A DNA stretch of 64,000 nucleotides from Propionivibrio dicarboxylicus (lineage in GTDB: Bacteria > Pseudomonadota > Gammaproteobacteria > Burkholderiales > Rhodocyclaceae): contig CAMDMZ010000021.1 in assembly GCA_945902805.1 (NCBI GenBank), forward strand, positions 1 to 64,000, in the 5' to 3' direction. The notes beneath the pieces were generated by a model that was not told the DNA's origin, ran no database searches, and saw only the letters and a program-made list of their open reading frames with translations. The position numbers were made by a program, and so were the translations under genes. The number at the start of each line of letters is the position of its first letter. Positions within the stretch are counted from its first letter, which is position 1. Below are positions 10,529 to 22,755 of the stretch, piece by piece.

Positions 10529-11125
10529 TCAGTTGGCAATAGCTTTAAGAATAAGTGGCACCAGTGGCTCGGGCAACTTGATGCCGCCACTGGTAGCAAA
10601 GGTATGCGCGCGGTCCGACATCTTTTTCCAAGTCTTGCGGATGATGTCGAGCCACTTCTCTTCGCTGTACTCGGCATGTTGGCCGGCGAAGCCGAGCATG
10701 TAGCTCTCGATGAACACCAGGTCGGTCACATCTTCCATCATCTGCGTATCCGGGTTGGTCTTGATCCCGCGTTTGCTGACCGCCATCTTGACCTGCTCGA
10801 TCATGGCCTCGTCGTTACCCGCCTGCTGCATCAGCGCGCCAGCGGTTTCGGCGTGAAACTTGTACAAACCGGTACGCCAGGCGTAATAGCCTTCCTTGGT
10901 CATCGGATAGCTGCTGCGCGGCACTTTCCAGCGCTCGATATGCTGGGCGCGCACCGCCAATTGCGCGACTTCACTGGCCTCCGGCGCGTAACGCCCGATC
11001 ATTGCCGTCATGCGCTGGGCATAAAGCAACTCTTTTGGCTGGCCTTCGTCCTGGTTCGGGTCTTGTGCGTTGGCGGCATCGAATAGTGCGAGGGTTTTGT
11101 TGAAGCGGTCCTGATTGGCGATCAT
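10529..11125 (-). CDS. DUF4202 domain-containing protein
   Basis: QHIERWKVPRSSYPMTKEGYYAWRTGLYKFHAE recognised as DUF4202-type. Confidence 0.8.
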   Translation of the reverse strand: MIANQDRFNKTLALFDAANAQDPNQDEGQPKELLYAQRMTAMIGRYAPEASEVAQLAVRAQHIERWKVPRSSYPMTKEGYYAWRTGLYKFHAETAGALMQQAGNDEAMIEQVKMAVSKRGIKTNPDTQMMEDVTDLVFIESYMLGFAGQHAEYSEEKWLDIIRKTWKKMSDRAHTFATSGGIKLPEPLVPLILKAIAN

Positions 11126-11146
11126 CGAGTTTCTCCTTTAGGATGT

Positions 11147-12382
11147 TTAAGAACGGTAATCGGCGTTGATCTTGACGTAATCGTAGGAAAAATCGCAGGT
11201 CCACACGGTAGCCTCTGCGCTGCCACGGCCGAGGTCGACACGAACGGTGATTTCGGCATTCTTCATGATGCGCGAGCCGTCTTCCTCGCGATAGCTGGCA
11301 GCGCGGCCGCCGTTCTCCGAAACCAGCACTTCTTCGGTAGCGGAACCGAGCCAGACCTTAACGCCAGCGGCATCGAGATCGTCGATGCCGGCGTAGCCGA
11401 TGGCGGCGAGGATGCGCCCGAGATTGGGGTCGGAAGCGAAGAACGCCGTCTTCACCAAGGGTGAATGGCCGATGGCGTAGGCGACTTTGCGGCACTCTGC
11501 CGCCGTCCCGCCAGCACCGACTTCTACGGTAATGAACTTGGTCGCGCCTTCACCGTCGCGCACGATGGCTTGCGCTAGTTCCTGGGCGACGCTGATCACG
11601 GCGGCGCGCAAGGCTGGCCAGTGTGGCGAGGCCGCGTCGACGGCCAGGCCGGATGCGCCGGTAGCAAAGACGACAAAAGAATCGTTGGTCGAGGTATCGC
11701 CATCGATGGTGATGCAATTGAAGGACTGATCCGCCGCATCCCGGGCGAGCGCGGGCAGTAGCTCTGGCGCAATTCCGGCATCGGTGGCGACGAAGCCAAG
11801 CATGGTCGCCATATTCGGTCGGATCATGCCGGCGCCCTTGCTGATCCCGGTGATGGTGACAGTTATTCCGCCCAACTCGATACGCCGCGACGCCGCTTTG
11901 GCCACTGTGTCGGTGGTCATGATGGCGTGTGCGGCAGCGTGCCAGTGGTCGGCGTTCAAGTCGGCTTTCGCCGCTGGCAGGCCGGCGATCAAACGATCAA
12001 CCGGCAGATGCTCAAGGATCACACCGGTGGAAAACACCAGCACTTCATCCGCAGCGCAGCCAATCTGAGCGGCTACTGCCTCACAGGTCGCGCGTGCCGC
12101 CGCCATGCCTTGTTCGCCGGTCGCCGCGTTGGCAATGCCGGTATTGATCACCAGCGCCCGAATGTCGCTACCCGCCGCCAGGTGTTCGCGACATACCGTT
12201 ACTGGTGCGGCACAACAGCGATTCTGCGTGAACACGCCGGCGGCATGACTGCCCGGTGCCAGTTCAACCAGGGTCAGGTCGCGCCGGTTCTTCTTGCGGA
12301 TTTCTGCTTCGGCGGTGCCGAGCCGTACCCCGGCAACAGGAAACAGAGCTTCAGGTGCCGGAGTGGCGTAATTCACGGGCAT
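11147..12382 (-). CDS. argJ: Bifunctional glutamate N-acetyltransferase/ornithine acetyltransferase
   Basis: [20 protein letters not shown] and [10 protein letters not shown] autocleavage motif. Confidence 0.95.
   Translation of the reverse strand: MPVNYATPAPEALFPVAGVRLGTAEAEIRKKNRRDLTLVELAPGSHAAGVFTQNRCCAAPVTVCREHLAAGSDIRALVINTGIANAATGEQGMAAARATCEAVAAQIGCAADEVLVFSTGVILEHLPVDRLIAGLPAAKADLNADHWHAAAHAIMTTDTVAKAASRRIELGGITVTITGISKGAGMIRPNMATMLGFVATDAGIAPELLPALARDAADQSFNCITIDGDTSTNDSFVVFATGASGLAVDAASPHWPALRAAVISVAQELAQAIVRDGEGATKFITVEVGAGGTAAECRKVAYAIGHSPLVKTAFFASDPNLGRILAAIGYAGIDDLDAAGVKVWLGSATEEVLVSENGGRAASYREEDGSRIMKNAEITVRVDLGRGSAEATVWTCDFSYDYVKINADYRS
11502..11526 (+). repeat. 25-nt dispersed repeat copy 3, inside argJ
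   Basis: GCCGTCCCGCCAGCACCGACTTCTA; antisense to argJ, which reads VGAGGTA. Confidence 0.85.
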
Positions 12383-12384
12383 GA

Positions 12385-15090
12385 TCAGTCCTCTACGATT
12401 GTTTGAATTTGGAAAACGGTTTGCCAGAGTTCGCGCACCACCGCGATCCGGTCGGCCACGACATCCGGCGACACGCGCGCCTTGGTGCCATTCAGGCGCA
12501 AGGAATGCTGCATGCGGCGGAAATCGCGATAGGCGTTGCGGACTTTTTCCGCCAGCTCGGCAGGAATCAGGCCCAACTCGGCCGCGATGCGCAGCAAAGC
12601 GATGTTGCCGAGATTTCCGGTCAGTTGAGGATGGGCGTGGGCATAGCCGAGGATGAGATATTGGACGATGAACTCGACATCGACTAGGCCACCGGGATCG
12701 TGCTTGAGATCGAACACCGTCTCGCGCAGATCGCCTTTGGTGGCATGGGTGTCCATCATTTTCTGGCGCATTTCGGCGATATCGCTGCGCAGCTTCGGCA
12801 GATCACGCGGCTGACACAGCACCTCGCACCGAATTCGCTCGAAGGCCTCACCGACCGCCTTGTCGCCAGCCGAAAAACGCGCCCGCGTCAGCGCCTGATG
12901 TTCCCAAACCCAGGCCGACTCCAGTTGATACTGACGGAATCCTTCCATCGAGCTGACGACCAGGCCGGAATCACCGTTCGGTCGTAACCGCAGATCGGTC
13001 TCGAACAATTGTCCAGCCGAGGTCTGCGCCGAGAGCCAGGTGTTCAAGCGCGTGCCGAGTCGGGCGTAGTTCTCGCCGGCCTCGGGCGCCGCGTCCTCGA
13101 ACAGGAAAACGAGGTCAAGATCAGACGCAAAGCCGAGTTCCTTTCCGCCCAGCTTGCCATAGCTGATGACCGCGAACTTTGGCGTCTCGACATGGCGCTT
13201 GAGCATCTTTTTCCAGGCGCGTTCGATCGCCGCCGCGAGCAGGATGTCGGCCAGTTCCGAAAGGTGGTCGGCCAGCCGTTCAACGGTCAGTAGCTGTGCC
13301 ACGTCCTGCGTCAACAAACGAAACACCTGGGCGTGATGGGTTTCGCGCAGCAAATCCATTTGGCGCTCGGTGTCGGGCTCCAGCTCTTCCAGGCGCGTGT
13401 TCAGTTGCTGGCGCACGGCGCTCCAGTCGGGAGCGACATCGAGCAGCCGGGGATCAAGCAATTCGTCGAGCAGGATCGGATGTCGCTGCAAATAGGTGGC
13501 GGCCCAGCTCGAACTGCTGACTAGTTCGGCAACTTTTTGCAAGGCTTGCGGATATTGCTGCAGCAGCGCCAGGTAGGCCGGGCGTCGCGCCACCGCTTCG
13601 AGCAGATCGAGGCTACGGGCGAGTGTTGCGTCCGGGTTGCGCATGCCGGCCGCCGCTTGGATCAAACGTGGCACCAGGGCGTCGAAGCGCTCGCGGAAGC
13701 CCGCAGCCATTTGTTGGTAGCGTGGCCCATCACGCAGCGCCGCAACGCGTGCCGCCGCCGCTACCGGATCGACATAGCCGAGGTTGTCGAATTCGTCGGC
13801 CTGCTCGTCGCCGCCCGCGCCGCGCCACATCCCGGCCAAACGGTGCTCGCCTTGGTTGGGATCGGCAAAGACTTGTTCGAAGTGACGCGACACCGTCGCC
13901 CGGTGATCGTCGAGCTCAACCAGCAGCGCATCAAACGAGGCAAAACCCATGGCCCGTGCGACCGTCTGGCGGTCATCGGGCGAGGTTGGCAAGCTGTGTG
14001 TCTGGGCATCGTCCAGATACTGCAGGCGATGTTCGACACGGCGCAAGAAATCGTAGGCTGCGGCCAGCTCGAATGCCGAATCGAGGCTCAGGATGGCTTG
14101 CTCGGCGAGCAGTTTCATTACCTGCATGGTCGGCTTGATTTGCAACGCGGGCTGCCGTCCGCCACGAATCAGTTGAAACACCTGGGCGATGAATTCGATT
14201 TCGCGGATGCCACCTGGGCCGAGCTTGACGTTATCGGCTTTGTCCTTCTTCGCGACTTCCTGGCGAATCTGCGCGTGTAGTTCGCGCATGGCGTTGATGG
14301 CCCCGAAATCGAGATACTTGCGGAAGACGAAGGGGCGTCGAATAGCTTCCAGCTCATGCCAGCGCGTGTCGTCGCTATTGCCGGTGAGCGGCCGCGCCTT
14401 GATCCAGGCGTAGCGCTCCCACTCACGGCCCTGGGTGATGAAATAGTTCTCCAGCATGTCGAACGAGCACGCCAGTGGCCCCGAATCGCCATTCGGTCGC
14501 AAGCGCATATCCACCCGGAAAACCTGGCCGTCTTCGGTGATATCGGAGATCGAGTTGATCAACGCGCGGCCGAGACGGGTGAAGAATTCGAAGTTGGAAA
14601 TCGACTTGCCGCCATTGGCCGCATCGGTATCGCCATCCTCGGGATAGACAAAGATCAGATCAATATCCGACGACACATTTAACTCGCGCCCACCGAGCTT
14701 GCCCATGCCGATGACGATCATTTCCTGGGCGCGACCATCGGCGCCGCGTGGTGTGCCGTAGCGTGCCGTGAGCGCCGTCATATGGATCGCCAGCGCCAAG
14801 GTCACGGCCTGTTCGGCGATCTGTGTCATGCATTCGGTGACCTCCCCGAGCGGTGCGCCGCCGACCAGGTCACGCGCCACAATGCGGGCGTAGGCGCGCT
14901 GCTTGAAGCGACGCAAAACCTTTTTCAGCATTTCTTCAGTGGGCGCTGCGTCCGCCAGCCAGGTCGCCAATTCGGCGCCAGAGATCGGCGTATCTAGTCG
15001 CGCCAGCATTTCCTCACCTAGTTCGGGTCGAGACTGGCACAAGCGCTGCAAATAGCGCGAAAAACCGAGAACGTCGTCGAGAGAGGGCAT
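12385..15090 (-). CDS. glnE: Bifunctional glutamine synthetase adenylyltransferase/deadenylase
   Basis: Two nucleotidyltransferase modules: [22 protein letters not shown] and [22 protein letters not shown]. Confidence 0.95.
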   Translation of the reverse strand: MPSLDDVLGFSRYLQRLCQSRPELGEEMLARLDTPISGAELATWLADAAPTEEMLKKVLRRFKQRAYARIVARDLVGGAPLGEVTECMTQIAEQAVTLALAIHMTALTARYGTPRGADGRAQEMIVIGMGKLGGRELNVSSDIDLIFVYPEDGDTDAANGGKSISNFEFFTRLGRALINSISDITEDGQVFRVDMRLRPNGDSGPLACSFDMLENYFITQGREWERYAWIKARPLTGNSDDTRWHELEAIRRPFVFRKYLDFGAINAMRELHAQIRQEVAKKDKADNVKLGPGGIREIEFIAQVFQLIRGGRQPALQIKPTMQVMKLLAEQAILSLDSAFELAAAYDFLRRVEHRLQYLDDAQTHSLPTSPDDRQTVARAMGFASFDALLVELDDHRATVSRHFEQVFADPNQGEHRLAGMWRGAGGDEQADEFDNLGYVDPVAAAARVAALRDGPRYQQMAAGFRERFDALVPRLIQAAAGMRNPDATLARSLDLLEAVARRPAYLALLQQYPQALQKVAELVSSSSWAATYLQRHPILLDELLDPRLLDVAPDWSAVRQQLNTRLEELEPDTERQMDLLRETHHAQVFRLLTQDVAQLLTVERLADHLSELADILLAAAIERAWKKMLKRHVETPKFAVISYGKLGGKELGFASDLDLVFLFEDAAPEAGENYARLGTRLNTWLSAQTSAGQLFETDLRLRPNGDSGLVVSSMEGFRQYQLESAWVWEHQALTRARFSAGDKAVGEAFERIRCEVLCQPRDLPKLRSDIAEMRQKMMDTHATKGDLRETVFDLKHDPGGLVDVEFIVQYLILGYAHAHPQLTGNLGNIALLRIAAELGLIPAELAEKVRNAYRDFRRMQHSLRLNGTKARVSPDVVADRIAVVRELWQTVFQIQTIVED

Positions 15091-15235
15091 CGGATAGAAT
15101 TTGAACTTGTTTTAACAATGAATCTTGGGCTTTCCGGCGATCATTCTAGCCTGAGCCGACATCGCTTCCGGCGTTCCAGCCACAACCATCAGCAGCCCCT
15201 CCCGGGCTTGATCCGACACCCCAGACACTCTCGCT

Positions 15236-18200
15236 TTGCACGTTCCCGCTGCCCTAACCCGAGTTACCCAGTTTCCGCTGTTGCGCCGCAGCCTGCGTTT
15301 GCTGTTGCTCGGTGGTATCGCTCTCTACTTCGCCTTTGCCGGTGCGGTACTGGCGCTGCGTTACGTCGTCTTGCCGAATATCGACAACTACCGGACCACG
15401 CTCGAGAGTTTGCTGGGTGACGCCATGCAGCGCCCGGTCAGCATTCGCCAAGTCGAGGCGTACTGGGTCGGGTTGCATCCGGCATTAACTCTGCGCGGTG
15501 TCGACATTCGTGACCAGGAAGGTCGTAGCGCCCTGGGTCTGGAGCAGGTTGAAGCGGAACTCGCCTGGGATTCCTTACTCTTCATGCAATTGCGTCTGGC
15601 ACGACTGGAGATCGTGGCCCCCGATCTGGTCTTGCGTCGCGATACGGCTGGCCGCGTGTTTGTCGCCGGCCTGGAGATGATTGCGCAAGCGGAGGACGAC
15701 AATAGTTTCTCGGATTGGCTGCTCGTCCAGCATCGTATTGTCGTTCGCGACGCTCGTCTGCAATGGATCGACGAACAGCGTCAGGCACCGCCGCTGGTGC
15801 TCAATCGGCTCAATGCTCAGTTTGATAATCGTTTCAGCCGGCATCGTTTCGGACTCACCGCCGAGCCACCGCCCGAACTGGCCGCCGCCATCGATCTGCG
15901 CGGTGACTTCAAGGGTCGCGACCTAGATCAACTGGAAAACTGGCGCGGCGAGTTTTTTGCCCGCCTCGACTACGCCGACCTGGCGATCTGGCGGCAATGG
16001 ATCGATTACCCGATCGCGCTGCCGCAGGGGCAGGGCGGCCTGCAACTCTGGCTACGCTTTGGCAATCGGCAACTGCAATCGGCTACTGCCGATGTGCTGC
16101 TGTCCGACGTTCGCCTGCAACTTCGCCCGGATTTGCCGGAAATGGCGCTGACTCGTCTCGCCGGTCGTTTTACCGGAGCCCGCACCGGCAATGGTTTTTC
16201 GTTGCAAGCCAAGCGCCTGAGCCTGGCGACTCAGGACGGGCTCGAGTTCTTGCCGACCGACATCGCCATCGCCTGGCAGGCCGCTACCGGCAAACAACCG
16301 GCGCAAGGGCGCCTGTCCGCCAGCGTTCTCGATTTGGCCGCCGTGGCCGGCATTGCCAGCCATCTGCCGCTGGAACCCGCCGTGCGTGCGCGATTATTGC
16401 AGCACGCACCTAGCGGCTCGGTCGATCACCTGGACTTCTCCTGGCAAGGCACGCCGGATGCGCTCGTGGCCTGGACAATCAAGACCGGTTTCGAGGCGCT
16501 GCAACTCGCACCAGTTGGTTCGATTCCTGGCCTATCCGGGTTTCGCGGTCGCGTTGAAGGCAATGAAAAGAGCGGGCGACTGGAGCTCGCCGGGCAGCAG
16601 GCCAGCCTTGTCCTGCCGGAGATCTTTGTCGAACCGCGCGTGTCCCTCGATCGCGTCAGCGCTGAAGTGAGTTGGTTGTCCACGGCCAAGGGCATGGAGG
16701 TCGATCTACACAAGGCGAGCTTTGAGAACAAGGACGCTGCCGGCGATGTGCTTGCACGCTGGCATGCCTCGACCGAACAACCGGCCGGACCGGGCGTGAT
16801 TGATCTCACCGCCCATGTCACACGCGGCAACGGTGAAGCGGTCTGGCGCTACATCCCGCTGGTGGTCGGCGAGCAAACGCGCAGCTGGCTGCGCAGCGCC
16901 ATTCACGAGGGCAAAGCGCACGACGTCAGCCTGCGACTCAAGGGTGATTTGTGGCATTTCCCCTACGGCGCTACGGCGGACGGCAAAGTCAATCCGAAGG
17001 GGACTTTTCGTGTCCAGGGCAAATTCCGTGACGTCCGACTGGACTATGCCGCAGACTGGCCCGAGCTGACCGGGGTTGGCGGCGAGCTGCTGTTCGATGG
17101 CGCCCGTATGCTGATCACTAGCAAGCAGGCCAAACTCTACGGCGTTACGGTAAGCAATGCGCGCGCCGAGATCAAGGATTTGCGCCAAACCACCGAATTG
17201 CTTGAGATCACTGGCGTTGCCAACGGCCCGACGGCGGATTTTCTGCGCTTTGTCGAAGCCAGTCCGGTCGGCGAACGGATCGACCATTTCACCGCCCCGA
17301 TGCAAGCTGAGGGCAAGGGCACGCTGGATATCAAACTCGCCTTGCCGCTGCGTCAGATCGATCAGACGCGGATCGAAGGTCGTTATCGCTTTGACAGCAA
17401 CCGCTTGATCGTCGATGCCGATCTACCCCCGCTGACCGAGGCGCGCGGGCAACTCAACTTTACCGGCGATGCACTGGAGTCGAAAGGGTTGCGCGCTCAA
17501 CTCATCGGCACGCCGTTGGCTGTCGAGGTGCGAACCGCGCAGGATGGCAACGTCCAGGTTAATACCGATGGCGAAATGTCGGTTGCCGCGCTGCGCCGCC
17601 AGTATCCGTCACCGTGGTTTGACCATCTGGCGGGGACGATCAAGTGGAACGGCAGTGTGCGCATTCGCAAGCAAAAAGCGGAAGTTGCCATCACGTCGAA
17701 CCTGCTCGGTTTGACATCAAGCCTTCCGTCACCGCTGAACAAGACAGCGCTGGAGCCACTGGCGCTGCGCTTCGAGCGAAAATCGATGCCCGAAGTCAGT
17801 TCCAAAACGGCCGGCACACCGCAAAAAGTCGGTGCTGACGGGACGGCGCCGGATTTGATTGACGTCGGTTTGGGCAAGATTCTGCACCTGCAACTGGTGC
17901 GTCGTCATGAGGGCGCCGCGACCACGATCTCTCGTGGCAGCCTGGCGCTGGGCGGAGCCAGCCTGCCGCTGCCTGAACGCGGCCTGCAGATCGCCGGCGC
18001 CTTGCCCGCCGTTGATGTGGATGCCTGGCGCACCGCCATTAAGGCGAATAACGAATCCAGTAGCACCAGCATCGGCAATGGCAATGCGGTTGGTGAAAAC
18101 AGCCTGGGCAAATTGCCGCCGATCCAGTTTGACCTGCGTACCGATCAACTCACGCTGTTCGACAAATCCTTCAGCGACATTCGTCTGAGCGGTCAGCACC

Positions 18201-19222
18201 AGGGAGCGCTTTCACGAGTCGAGCTAAAAAGCCCCGGCCTTTCCGGCAGTTTTGTGTGGGATACCACCGGCAAAGGCAAGATTAATGGAAAGATCGGCGA
18301 ACTCGCGATTCCCGAATCGTTGGCGCAACCTGAGAAGCTGAACAGCGAAGTGGGCACCTTGGTCGAGCAGTTGCCGGCACTTGACATCACCATCGGCAAG
18401 CTTTCCTTCAAGGGCCGCGATCTCGGTGCCGTCAATCTCTCGGCCGAAAACCGCGACCGCTTCTGGAATGCCAACTTCAAGCTCGATGCCGATGAAACCA
18501 AGCTCAAGGGCACGCTGCAATGGCGCCCCGATCCGGCACACAGTGAAACCCGGCTCGATATCGGGTTGGAAACCAAGAGCATCCAGAAACTGCTGGGTCG
18601 TCTGGGCTATGTCGACGGCATCAATCGTGGCACCGCCGAGCTTAACGGCCAACTCTCATGGCAAGGCACACCGGTCGCCATTGATTATCCGACCTTGACT
18701 GGCACGCTCAATGCCAACGCCGCCAGCGGTCAATTCACCAAGCTTGAGCCGGGTGTCGGGCGACTGCTCGGCGTACTCAGCCTGCAATCGCTGCCACGCC
18801 GCATCACGCTTGATTTTCGCGATGTCTTTAGCGATGGCTTTGCTTTCGATCGTATGGCCGGCAAGTTCGATGTCAAACAGGGCGTGATGCACACCAGCAA
18901 CATGCAGATCCAGGGACCATCGGCGAAAGTCCTGATGAGCGGCAGCATCGACCTGGCCAAAGAAACGCAGGATCTCAAGGTGCGTGTCCAGCCTGCACTT
19001 GGTGAATCCATCGCTGTGGGTACCATGATTGTCAATCCGGCCGCTGGTGCCGTGGCCTGGGTCGCCCAGAAACTGCTCAAAGACCCGCTCGATCAGGTGT
19101 TTGCTTTCGAATACGCCGTCACCGGCCACTGGCAAGACCCCAAAGTCGACAAGTTGGGCAGAACCGCCACAGTACCCACGGTGCCCTCGGCACCCACGGT
19201 ACCAAGCGAGGAGAAAAAATGA
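15236..19222 (+). CDS. yhdP: YhdP family AsmA-like protein
   Basis: 1328 aa, single N-terminal TM, AsmA-like C-terminus; neighbours nitrilase and tldD; TTG start. Confidence 0.88.
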   Translation: MHVPAALTRVTQFPLLRRSLRLLLLGGIALYFAFAGAVLALRYVVLPNIDNYRTTLESLLGDAMQRPVSIRQVEAYWVGLHPALTLRGVDIRDQEGRSALGLEQVEAELAWDSLLFMQLRLARLEIVAPDLVLRRDTAGRVFVAGLEMIAQAEDDNSFSDWLLVQHRIVVRDARLQWIDEQRQAPPLVLNRLNAQFDNRFSRHRFGLTAEPPPELAAAIDLRGDFKGRDLDQLENWRGEFFARLDYADLAIWRQWIDYPIALPQGQGGLQLWLRFGNRQLQSATADVLLSDVRLQLRPDLPEMALTRLAGRFTGARTGNGFSLQAKRLSLATQDGLEFLPTDIAIAWQAATGKQPAQGRLSASVLDLAAVAGIASHLPLEPAVRARLLQHAPSGSVDHLDFSWQGTPDALVAWTIKTGFEALQLAPVGSIPGLSGFRGRVEGNEKSGRLELAGQQASLVLPEIFVEPRVSLDRVSAEVSWLSTAKGMEVDLHKASFENKDAAGDVLARWHASTEQPAGPGVIDLTAHVTRGNGEAVWRYIPLVVGEQTRSWLRSAIHEGKAHDVSLRLKGDLWHFPYGATADGKVNPKGTFRVQGKFRDVRLDYAADWPELTGVGGELLFDGARMLITSKQAKLYGVTVSNARAEIKDLRQTTELLEITGVANGPTADFLRFVEASPVGERIDHFTAPMQAEGKGTLDIKLALPLRQIDQTRIEGRYRFDSNRLIVDADLPPLTEARGQLNFTGDALESKGLRAQLIGTPLAVEVRTAQDGNVQVNTDGEMSVAALRRQYPSPWFDHLAGTIKWNGSVRIRKQKAEVAITSNLLGLTSSLPSPLNKTALEPLALRFERKSMPEVSSKTAGTPQKVGADGTAPDLIDVGLGKILHLQLVRRHEGAATTISRGSLALGGASLPLPERGLQIAGALPAVDVDAWRTAIKANNESSSTSIGNGNAVGENSLGKLPPIQFDLRTDQLTLFDKSFSDIRLSGQHQGALSRVELKSPGLSGSFVWDTTGKGKINGKIGELAIPESLAQPEKLNSEVGTLVEQLPALDITIGKLSFKGRDLGAVNLSAENRDRFWNANFKLDADETKLKGTLQWRPDPAHSETRLDIGLETKSIQKLLGRLGYVDGINRGTAELNGQLSWQGTPVAIDYPTLTGTLNANAASGQFTKLEPGVGRLLGVLSLQSLPRRITLDFRDVFSDGFAFDRMAGKFDVKQGVMHTSNMQIQGPSAKVLMSGSIDLAKETQDLKVRVQPALGESIAVGTMIVNPAAGAVAWVAQKLLKDPLDQVFAFEYAVTGHWQDPKVDKLGRTATVPTVPSAPTVPSEEKK
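17823..17847 (-). repeat. 25-nt dispersed repeat copy 4, inside yhdP
   Basis: GCCGTCCCGTCAGCACCGACTTTTT on minus strand; sense strand encodes KVGADGTA. Confidence 0.85.
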
Positions 19223-20013
19223 GAATTGCCGCCGTACAGATGATCTCGGGGCCAGCGGTCGGCCCCAACCTCGCCACCGCTGCGCGCTTGATTGCACACG
19301 CTGCCGAGCAGGGCGCCGAACTCGTCGCCCTGCCCGAGTATTTCCCCTTGATCGGCGCCAGCGATGCCGAGCGCCTGGCAGCTCGCGAAACCGAGGACGA
19401 AGGCCCAATCCAGCACTTCCTGGCCGAAACCGCGCGCCAACACAAGCTCTGGCTGGTCGGTGGCTCGATTCCTTTGCAGGCCAACGATCCGGCGAAGCTG
19501 CGTAACAGTTGCCTGGTATTTGGTCCCGACGGCCAGCGTGTCGTCCGCTATGACAAGATCCACCTGTTCGGCTTTCACAAGGACGATGAATCTTATGATG
19601 AATCGCTCACCATCGAAGCCGGTGCACAACCCGTGGCCTTCGATGCACCCTGCGGGCGTGTCGGACTCGGTATTTGCTACGATCTGCGCTTCCCCGAATT
19701 ATTCCGCGCGCTGGGCGAGATGAACCTGCTGGTGCTCCCCGCCGCATTCACCGAAACCACCGGTCGCGCCCACTGGGAAATTCTGCTGCGCGCCCGCGCC
19801 ATCGAAAACCAGTGCTACGTCCTCGCCGCCGCCCAGGGCGGTCGCCATCCCAACGGCCGCATGACGCACGGCAACAGCATGCTGATTTCGCCCTGGGGCG
19901 AGGTGCTGGCGCGCATGGACAAGGGCGAGGGCGTAGTGCACGGCGAACTTGAATCTGAACGTCTGGTCGACGCCCGCAGCAGCCTGCCCGCGTTGCGCCA
20001 CCGAAAACTGTGA
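19219..20013 (+). CDS. Carbon-nitrogen hydrolase (nitrilase superfamily, deaminated glutathione amidase-like)
   Basis: LVALPEYFPL, KIHLFGF, GRVGLGICYDLRFPELFR catalytic Glu/Lys/Cys motifs. Confidence 0.92.
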   Translation: MRIAAVQMISGPAVGPNLATAARLIAHAAEQGAELVALPEYFPLIGASDAERLAARETEDEGPIQHFLAETARQHKLWLVGGSIPLQANDPAKLRNSCLVFGPDGQRVVRYDKIHLFGFHKDDESYDESLTIEAGAQPVAFDAPCGRVGLGICYDLRFPELFRALGEMNLLVLPAAFTETTGRAHWEILLRARAIENQCYVLAAAQGGRHPNGRMTHGNSMLISPWGEVLARMDKGEGVVHGELESERLVDARSSLPALRHRKL

Positions 20014-20025
20014 GAACATAAGCCC

Positions 20026-21507
20026 ATGAACGCACCTATGAAAAAATCCTCATCCCCCATTCCGCACTTCGACATTGCCCGCCAAACCCTGCTCGATCCG
20101 CATGGTCTCGCGCCTAAGCAGCTCGACGGCATCTTCGGTCAACTCTTTGGGCATCAGATCGACTACGCCGATCTGTATTTCCAGTACGCGCGCTCGGAAG
20201 CCTGGAGTCTTGAAGAAGGCATCGTCAAATCCGGCACTTTCAATATCGAACAAGGTGTTGGCGTGCGCGCCATCTCGGGCGAAAAAACCGCGTTTGCCTA
20301 CTCCGACGACATCAGTCAGGTTGCGCTTCAGGCCGCGGCCGGCACCACCCGCGCGATTGCTGCCGCCGGTGCCCAAATCGCTGTCCCCGCATTGAAGCGC
20401 GGCAAAGCACCGCTGGCGCTTTACGCCGGCTGCGATCCGATTGCCTCGCTCGATGCCACCGCCAAGGTCAAACTGTTGGAACGTCTCGAAGCTATGGCGC
20501 GTGCCGAAGATCCCCGCGTCAAGGAAGTCATGGCGCACGTCGCCGGCACCTGGGAAGTGGTGCTCGTCGCCCGCTCCGACGGACATTTGGCCGCCGATGT
20601 GCGGCCGCTGGTGCGCGTTTCAATTACCGTCATCATGGAAGATGGTCTGGGCAGCGGCAAGAAGCGCGAACAAGGCTCGTCCGGCGGCGGAGGTCGCTTC
20701 GACTACGCCTATTTCACCGACGCCGTGTTACGCGATTACGCCAAAAAGGCCGTGCATCAGGCCAGCGTCAATCTGGCCGCCAAGCCCGCGCCCGCTGGCG
20801 AGATGACCGTCGTACTCGGCCCCGGCTGGCCCGGCATCCTGCTGCATGAAGCGGTGGGTCACGGGTTGGAGGGCGACTTCAATCGCAAAGGCAGTTCCAC
20901 CTTTGCCGGTCGTATCGGCCAGCGTGTGGCGGCCAAGGGCGTCACGGTGGTCGACGACGGCACCATCGCCGACCGGCGCGGATCGATGACCATCGACGAC
21001 GAAGGCAACCCCAGCCGCCGCACAGTATTGATCGAGGACGGCATTCTCACCGGCTACCTGCAGGACACGCTGAACGCGCGCTTGATGGGCGTCGCCCCGA
21101 CCGGCAACGGCCGCCGCGAATCCTTCGCCCACCTGCCGCTACCGCGCATGACCAACACCATGATGCTGGCCGGCGATCGCTCGCCCGAAGAAATCATCAA
21201 GTCGGTGAAGAAGGGCATTTATGCCGCCAACTTTGGTGGCGGGCAGGTCGACATCACCAGCGGTAAGTTCGTCTTCTCCACCGCCGAAGCCTACCTGATC
21301 GAAAACGGCAAGATCACCACGCCAGTCAAAGGAGCGACCTTGATCGGCAGCGGCCCGGAAGCGATGATGCGCGTGTCGATGATCGGCAACGATCTGGCAC
21401 TCGATTCGGGCGTCGGCACTTGTGGCAAGGAAGGTCAAAGCGTGCCGGTCGGCGTCGGTCAGCCGACGCTGCGCATCGACGGCCTCACGGTCGGCGGGAC
21501 CGGGTAA
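20026..21507 (+). CDS. tldD: Metalloprotease TldD
   Basis: [26 protein letters not shown] zinc motif HExxxH. Confidence 0.95.
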   Translation: MNAPMKKSSSPIPHFDIARQTLLDPHGLAPKQLDGIFGQLFGHQIDYADLYFQYARSEAWSLEEGIVKSGTFNIEQGVGVRAISGEKTAFAYSDDISQVALQAAAGTTRAIAAAGAQIAVPALKRGKAPLALYAGCDPIASLDATAKVKLLERLEAMARAEDPRVKEVMAHVAGTWEVVLVARSDGHLAADVRPLVRVSITVIMEDGLGSGKKREQGSSGGGGRFDYAYFTDAVLRDYAKKAVHQASVNLAAKPAPAGEMTVVLGPGWPGILLHEAVGHGLEGDFNRKGSSTFAGRIGQRVAAKGVTVVDDGTIADRRGSMTIDDEGNPSRRTVLIEDGILTGYLQDTLNARLMGVAPTGNGRRESFAHLPLPRMTNTMMLAGDRSPEEIIKSVKKGIYAANFGGGQVDITSGKFVFSTAEAYLIENGKITTPVKGATLIGSGPEAMMRVSMIGNDLALDSGVGTCGKEGQSVPVGVGQPTLRIDGLTVGGTG

Positions 21508-21528
21508 AGCGGCGTCCCAGGAGCACGC

Positions 21529-22755
21529 ATGTCGCTGCTCTCCACCCTGTTGGTCCTGGTATTTGCCGCGCGCCTGCTGGGCAAACTGTTCGCGCGCTAC
21601 AAGCAGCCCGAGGTCGTTGGCGAAATCCTGGCGGGTATTCTTCTTGGCCCCGCCGTCTTGGGGGTCATTCAGCCCAGTCCGGCGCTGGCCGGAATTTCTG
21701 AGTTGGCCGTATTTCTGGTCATTCTCAGTGCGGGCCTTGAGATGCGATTCGACGCCGTGGTCAGCGCCATGCGCGGGCGCGGATTGTTGCTCGCTGCGGC
21801 CAGCTTCCTGATTCCCTTCGCCGGCGGTGCCGCCGTCGGCACCTATTACGAACTCGATGCCATGCGGATCGTGTTTCTTGGGCTGTGTGTCTCGATTACG
21901 GCATTGCCGGTAGCCGCCAAGATTCTCGACGGGCTCAATATTCTCGATACGCGCATCGGTCGCTACTCGATCTCGACCGCCATCCTCAACGATATCGCGG
22001 CGCTGCTGCTACTCGGTGTGATCCTCAGCCTGCCACCACAGCCCACCGTGCTTGCGGTGACCAGCTCATTGCTGACCGGGGGCGCCAAACTGTTGGCGCT
22101 TGCCGCGATCGTGCTCGCCTTCAATCGTGGCTTGCTTTGGTTGGAAGGCAATGGTGTCAAGATCCAGAATCTGCCTGAACGCCTGGTGGCAACGCTTGGT
22201 GCCGAAACCCTCTTCGGCATCGTCGTCTTGTTTGTCCTGATCTTCGGCTCGCTCAGTGAAATGCTTGGCTTTCACTTCGTCATCGGTGCATTTTTCGGCG
22301 CACTCCTGCTCGACAAGCGCTTCTTCCTCGCCTCGCGTTACGACGATCTCACCAAGACACTGGGTTCCGTCACGGGCGGTTTTCTGGCGCCGGTTTTTTT
22401 TGCCTATCTCGGGCTAAAGTTCAATTTCAGCGCTATGCAGGATGTCGGCTTTGTTGCCGCCGTACTTGCTGCCTCGGTCATTACCAAGCTGGTTGCCGGT
22501 TGGTGGGGCGGACTTATGGTCGGCATGACGCACCGCGAGGCGCTAGGGCTGGGCTGCATACTCAATGGTCGTGGCGTGATGGAGCTGATCGTGGCCAGCA
22601 TCGCTTACGAAAAGGGATTCATTGGGGCGGGAACCTTCTCCACGCTGGTATTGATGGGCATCGTCACCACCCTACTGGCGCCCTTCCTGTTTAATCGCGT
22701 GATGCCCGAAGCCAAGCTTCTCAGCTACCGCAGCACCACGCCGGCAGGCAGCTAA
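21529..22755 (+). CDS. Cation:proton antiporter (CPA2/Kef-type membrane domain)
   Basis: VVGEILAGILLGPAVLG, multi-TM, LILNGRGVMEL-like C-terminus. Confidence 0.9.
   Translation: MSLLSTLLVLVFAARLLGKLFARYKQPEVVGEILAGILLGPAVLGVIQPSPALAGISELAVFLVILSAGLEMRFDAVVSAMRGRGLLLAAASFLIPFAGGAAVGTYYELDAMRIVFLGLCVSITALPVAAKILDGLNILDTRIGRYSISTAILNDIAALLLLGVILSLPPQPTVLAVTSSLLTGGAKLLALAAIVLAFNRGLLWLEGNGVKIQNLPERLVATLGAETLFGIVVLFVLIFGSLSEMLGFHFVIGAFFGALLLDKRFFLASRYDDLTKTLGSVTGGFLAPVFFAYLGLKFNFSAMQDVGFVAAVLAASVITKLVAGWWGGLMVGMTHREALGLGCILNGRGVMELIVASIAYEKGFIGAGTFSTLVLMGIVTTLLAPFLFNRVMPEAKLLSYRSTTPAGS

Noticed and set aside
9806-11086. 426-aa plus-strand ORF across dehydrogenase/DUF4202 genes
   Set aside because: Antisense to conserved genes; compositionally a shadow ORF.
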